From positions 1-31,694 of the forward strand of contig JAZNOW010000007.1 of the NCBI GenBank assembly GCA_045589355.1: a stretch of 31,694 bases of DNA, given 5' to 3'. Below, in pieces: positions 30,562 through 31,694 of this stretch. The first letter of the stretch is position 1, and every line of letters begins with the position of its first letter. Made by a program: the position numbers and the translations under genes. This DNA is from RUG563 sp045589355. Its GTDB lineage: Bacteria; Bacillota; Clostridia; Christensenellales; Aristaeellaceae. Below the pieces are notes generated by a model, which made no database searches, was not told where the DNA came from, and saw only the letters and a program-made list of their open reading frames with translations.

Positions 30562-31694
30562 TCAGTTTTTCACGATGGAGATTTCGCTGCCGTTCACGGT
30601 CACGGTGTAGTTGCCGGCTTCGGCGAACACGATGTTGTTGTCGGGGTTAGCTTCCACGCCCAGATCCTGGATCAGTTCGGCGCCGGTCACAACCTGAGCA
30701 AAACCCTTATCGGTGTCCCACTTGCCGGGGTTCACGATGCGGCCGCCCATGTAATCGCTCTGGGGCACTTCCAGGGTGAGCACGCCATCCTTGAAGTAGT
30801 AGGTGTCGGTATCGTCAGCATTGTTCCAGCCGTTCCAGGCGCCAACGAACAGCAGGGCGCTGTTGTCCAGCTTGAACAGAGCGGCGATCTTGTCGTAGTA
30901 GTTGTCCAGGGCGGTCTGCAGGCCGGCTTCATCGGCAGCAGCCTTCACGTCATCGCCGATAACCTTGGCGATATCCCACCAGGAGCCGTGGATCTGACCC
31001 TGGGGTCTAGCGTGCTTGAACTGGTTCCACAGAGCGGTCAGGTGGGGAGCGTTCTTGACCTTATCAGCAGCCTGAGCAGCCAGGTTGGAGGGGCCCCAGC
31101 CCTTCTCATCAAAGCGCTCCAGCTGGCACTGCTCACCGGTCAGGTACTGAGCCAGCTGATTCAGAGCGGCAGCGCGCTTTGCATCGGTCTGGGGCTTAAC
31201 ACCCATCAGCTTGCAGCCGTTGAAGTTAGCCAAGTGGTAGGAAGTGCCGTTGACCTCGAAGGAGGGCAGATCAGCAACGCCGAAGTTGTCGCCCAGGATG
31301 GTCTTAGCGTTCTCGTAGTTCCAGGTACCGGAAACAACGACAGCGGACTTAACAGCAGCGTCAAAGTCAGCGGTAGCGCTGGAGTTGACATAGCACTTAG
31401 AGGTGACCAGCTTCTTCATACCCTCAGCGGCGATCTTACCGGCATCGGAGTTGAAGTTGTCGTTGACGGAGATGAACTTGCCGTCAGCGTCGGTCTGCCA
31501 CTCGGAGATACAACCGGTAGCAAAGAAGAAGGAGACGATGTACCAGGAGTTCTCCAGCTCGAAGGAGAAGTTCCGGCCGGCAGCCTCACAGGCAGCGATG
31601 ATGGCTTCCAGGGAGGTGACGTCCTCTTCGGACAGAACGGACTTATCGTAGTACAGGAAGTAGCCGTTGTCGTTGGTCATGGGGTAGCCGTACA
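30562..31694 (-). CDS. Partial sugar ABC transporter binding protein, MalE type with extra C-terminal domain
   Basis: The reading frame is open to the right edge (YGYP precedes the Met at 31680), so this Met is internal and the N-terminus, with any lipoprotein signal, lies outside. The visible 376 residues start within the family block YGYPMTNDNGYFLYYD and continue through the solute-binding core (SAVVVSGTWNYENAK, LANFNGCKLMGVKPQTDAKRA, WWDIAKVIGD) to about residue 275. The last 95 residues (LLFVGAWNGWN onwards) form a separate beta-rich domain like the starch-binding modules appended to SusE/SusF-type proteins, ending YTVTVNGSEISIVKN. That tail supports an alpha-glucan substrate. It is the first visible gene of the operon; the promoter is off-window. 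Confidence 0.88.
   Translation of the reverse strand, partial: YGYPMTNDNGYFLYYDKSVLSEEDVTSLEAIIAACEAAGRNFSFELENSWYIVSFFFATGCISEWQTDADGKFISVNDNFNSDAGKIAAEGMKKLVTSKCYVNSSATADFDAAVKSAVVVSGTWNYENAKTILGDNFGVADLPSFEVNGTSYHLANFNGCKLMGVKPQTDAKRAAALNQLAQYLTGEQCQLERFDEKGWGPSNLAAQAADKVKNAPHLTALWNQFKHARPQGQIHGSWWDIAKVIGDDVKAAADEAGLQTALDNYYDKIAALFKLDNSALLFVGAWNGWNNADDTDTYYFKDGVLTLEVPQSDYMGGRIVNPGKWDTDKGFAQVVTGAELIQDLGVEANPDNNIVFAEAGNYTVTVNGSEISIVKN

Overview
The window looks like chromosomal DNA of an uncultured gut-type member of the Clostridia (Bacillota). It is GC-rich by eye, with strong AGGAGG-type ribosome binding sites, consensus sigma-A promoters, a T-box leader, an rpmE / DUF1385 / prmC / prfA cluster and a UgpC/MsmX-type sugar ABC operon. 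No rRNA, tRNA, phage, IS or CRISPR element was seen. The species cannot be named from this sequence.

Layout. 1-3309 (+): the end of an acidic repeat / OB-fold-like protein, a small acidic protein, a nucleoside hydrolase, a YfcE-type phosphodiesterase and a secreted chagasin-like protease inhibitor. 3385-6385 (+): a 949-residue secreted CxxC-repeat protein with its own promoter, a palindrome inside that promoter, and a terminator. 6469-7204 (+): an AT-rich GNAT acetyltransferase that looks acquired. 7218-13751 (-): a secreted transglutaminase-like protein, a secreted SH3/cadherin-like protein, then prfA, prmC, DUF1385 and rpmE. 13806-16347 (-): metA and metY (homocysteine by the O-acetylhomoserine route) behind a T-box whose specifier reads AUG (Met). 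16378-17547 (-): an RlmI-like rRNA methyltransferase. 17607-21831 (+): an SDR reductase and a 1092-residue fusion of acyl-AMP ligase, acyl carrier protein and serine-palmitoyltransferase-like alpha-oxoamine synthase. 21967-22956 (+): an XRE regulator with six membrane segments. 22957-24032: about 1.1 kb of non-coding multi-hairpin repeats in two inverted clusters. 24033-25429 (+): an operon of GNAT, FMN reductase and DUF2087 protein from a perfect consensus promoter. 25431-26801 (-): a cytoplasmic GH43-like glycosidase. 26816-31694 (-): a maltose-type ABC operon (binding protein, two permeases, ATPase); the binding protein runs off the window and carries an extra C-terminal domain.

The most notable system is the SDR plus ligase-ACP-synthase pair. 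Together they encode, in two genes, fatty acid activation, loading on a built-in carrier, decarboxylative condensation with an amino acid and reduction of the ketone. This is the logic of sphingoid-base (3-ketosphinganine to sphinganine) synthesis, or of a related long-chain amino alcohol. The second notable item is the inverted pair of hairpin-repeat clusters, whose copies show paired compensatory stem changes.
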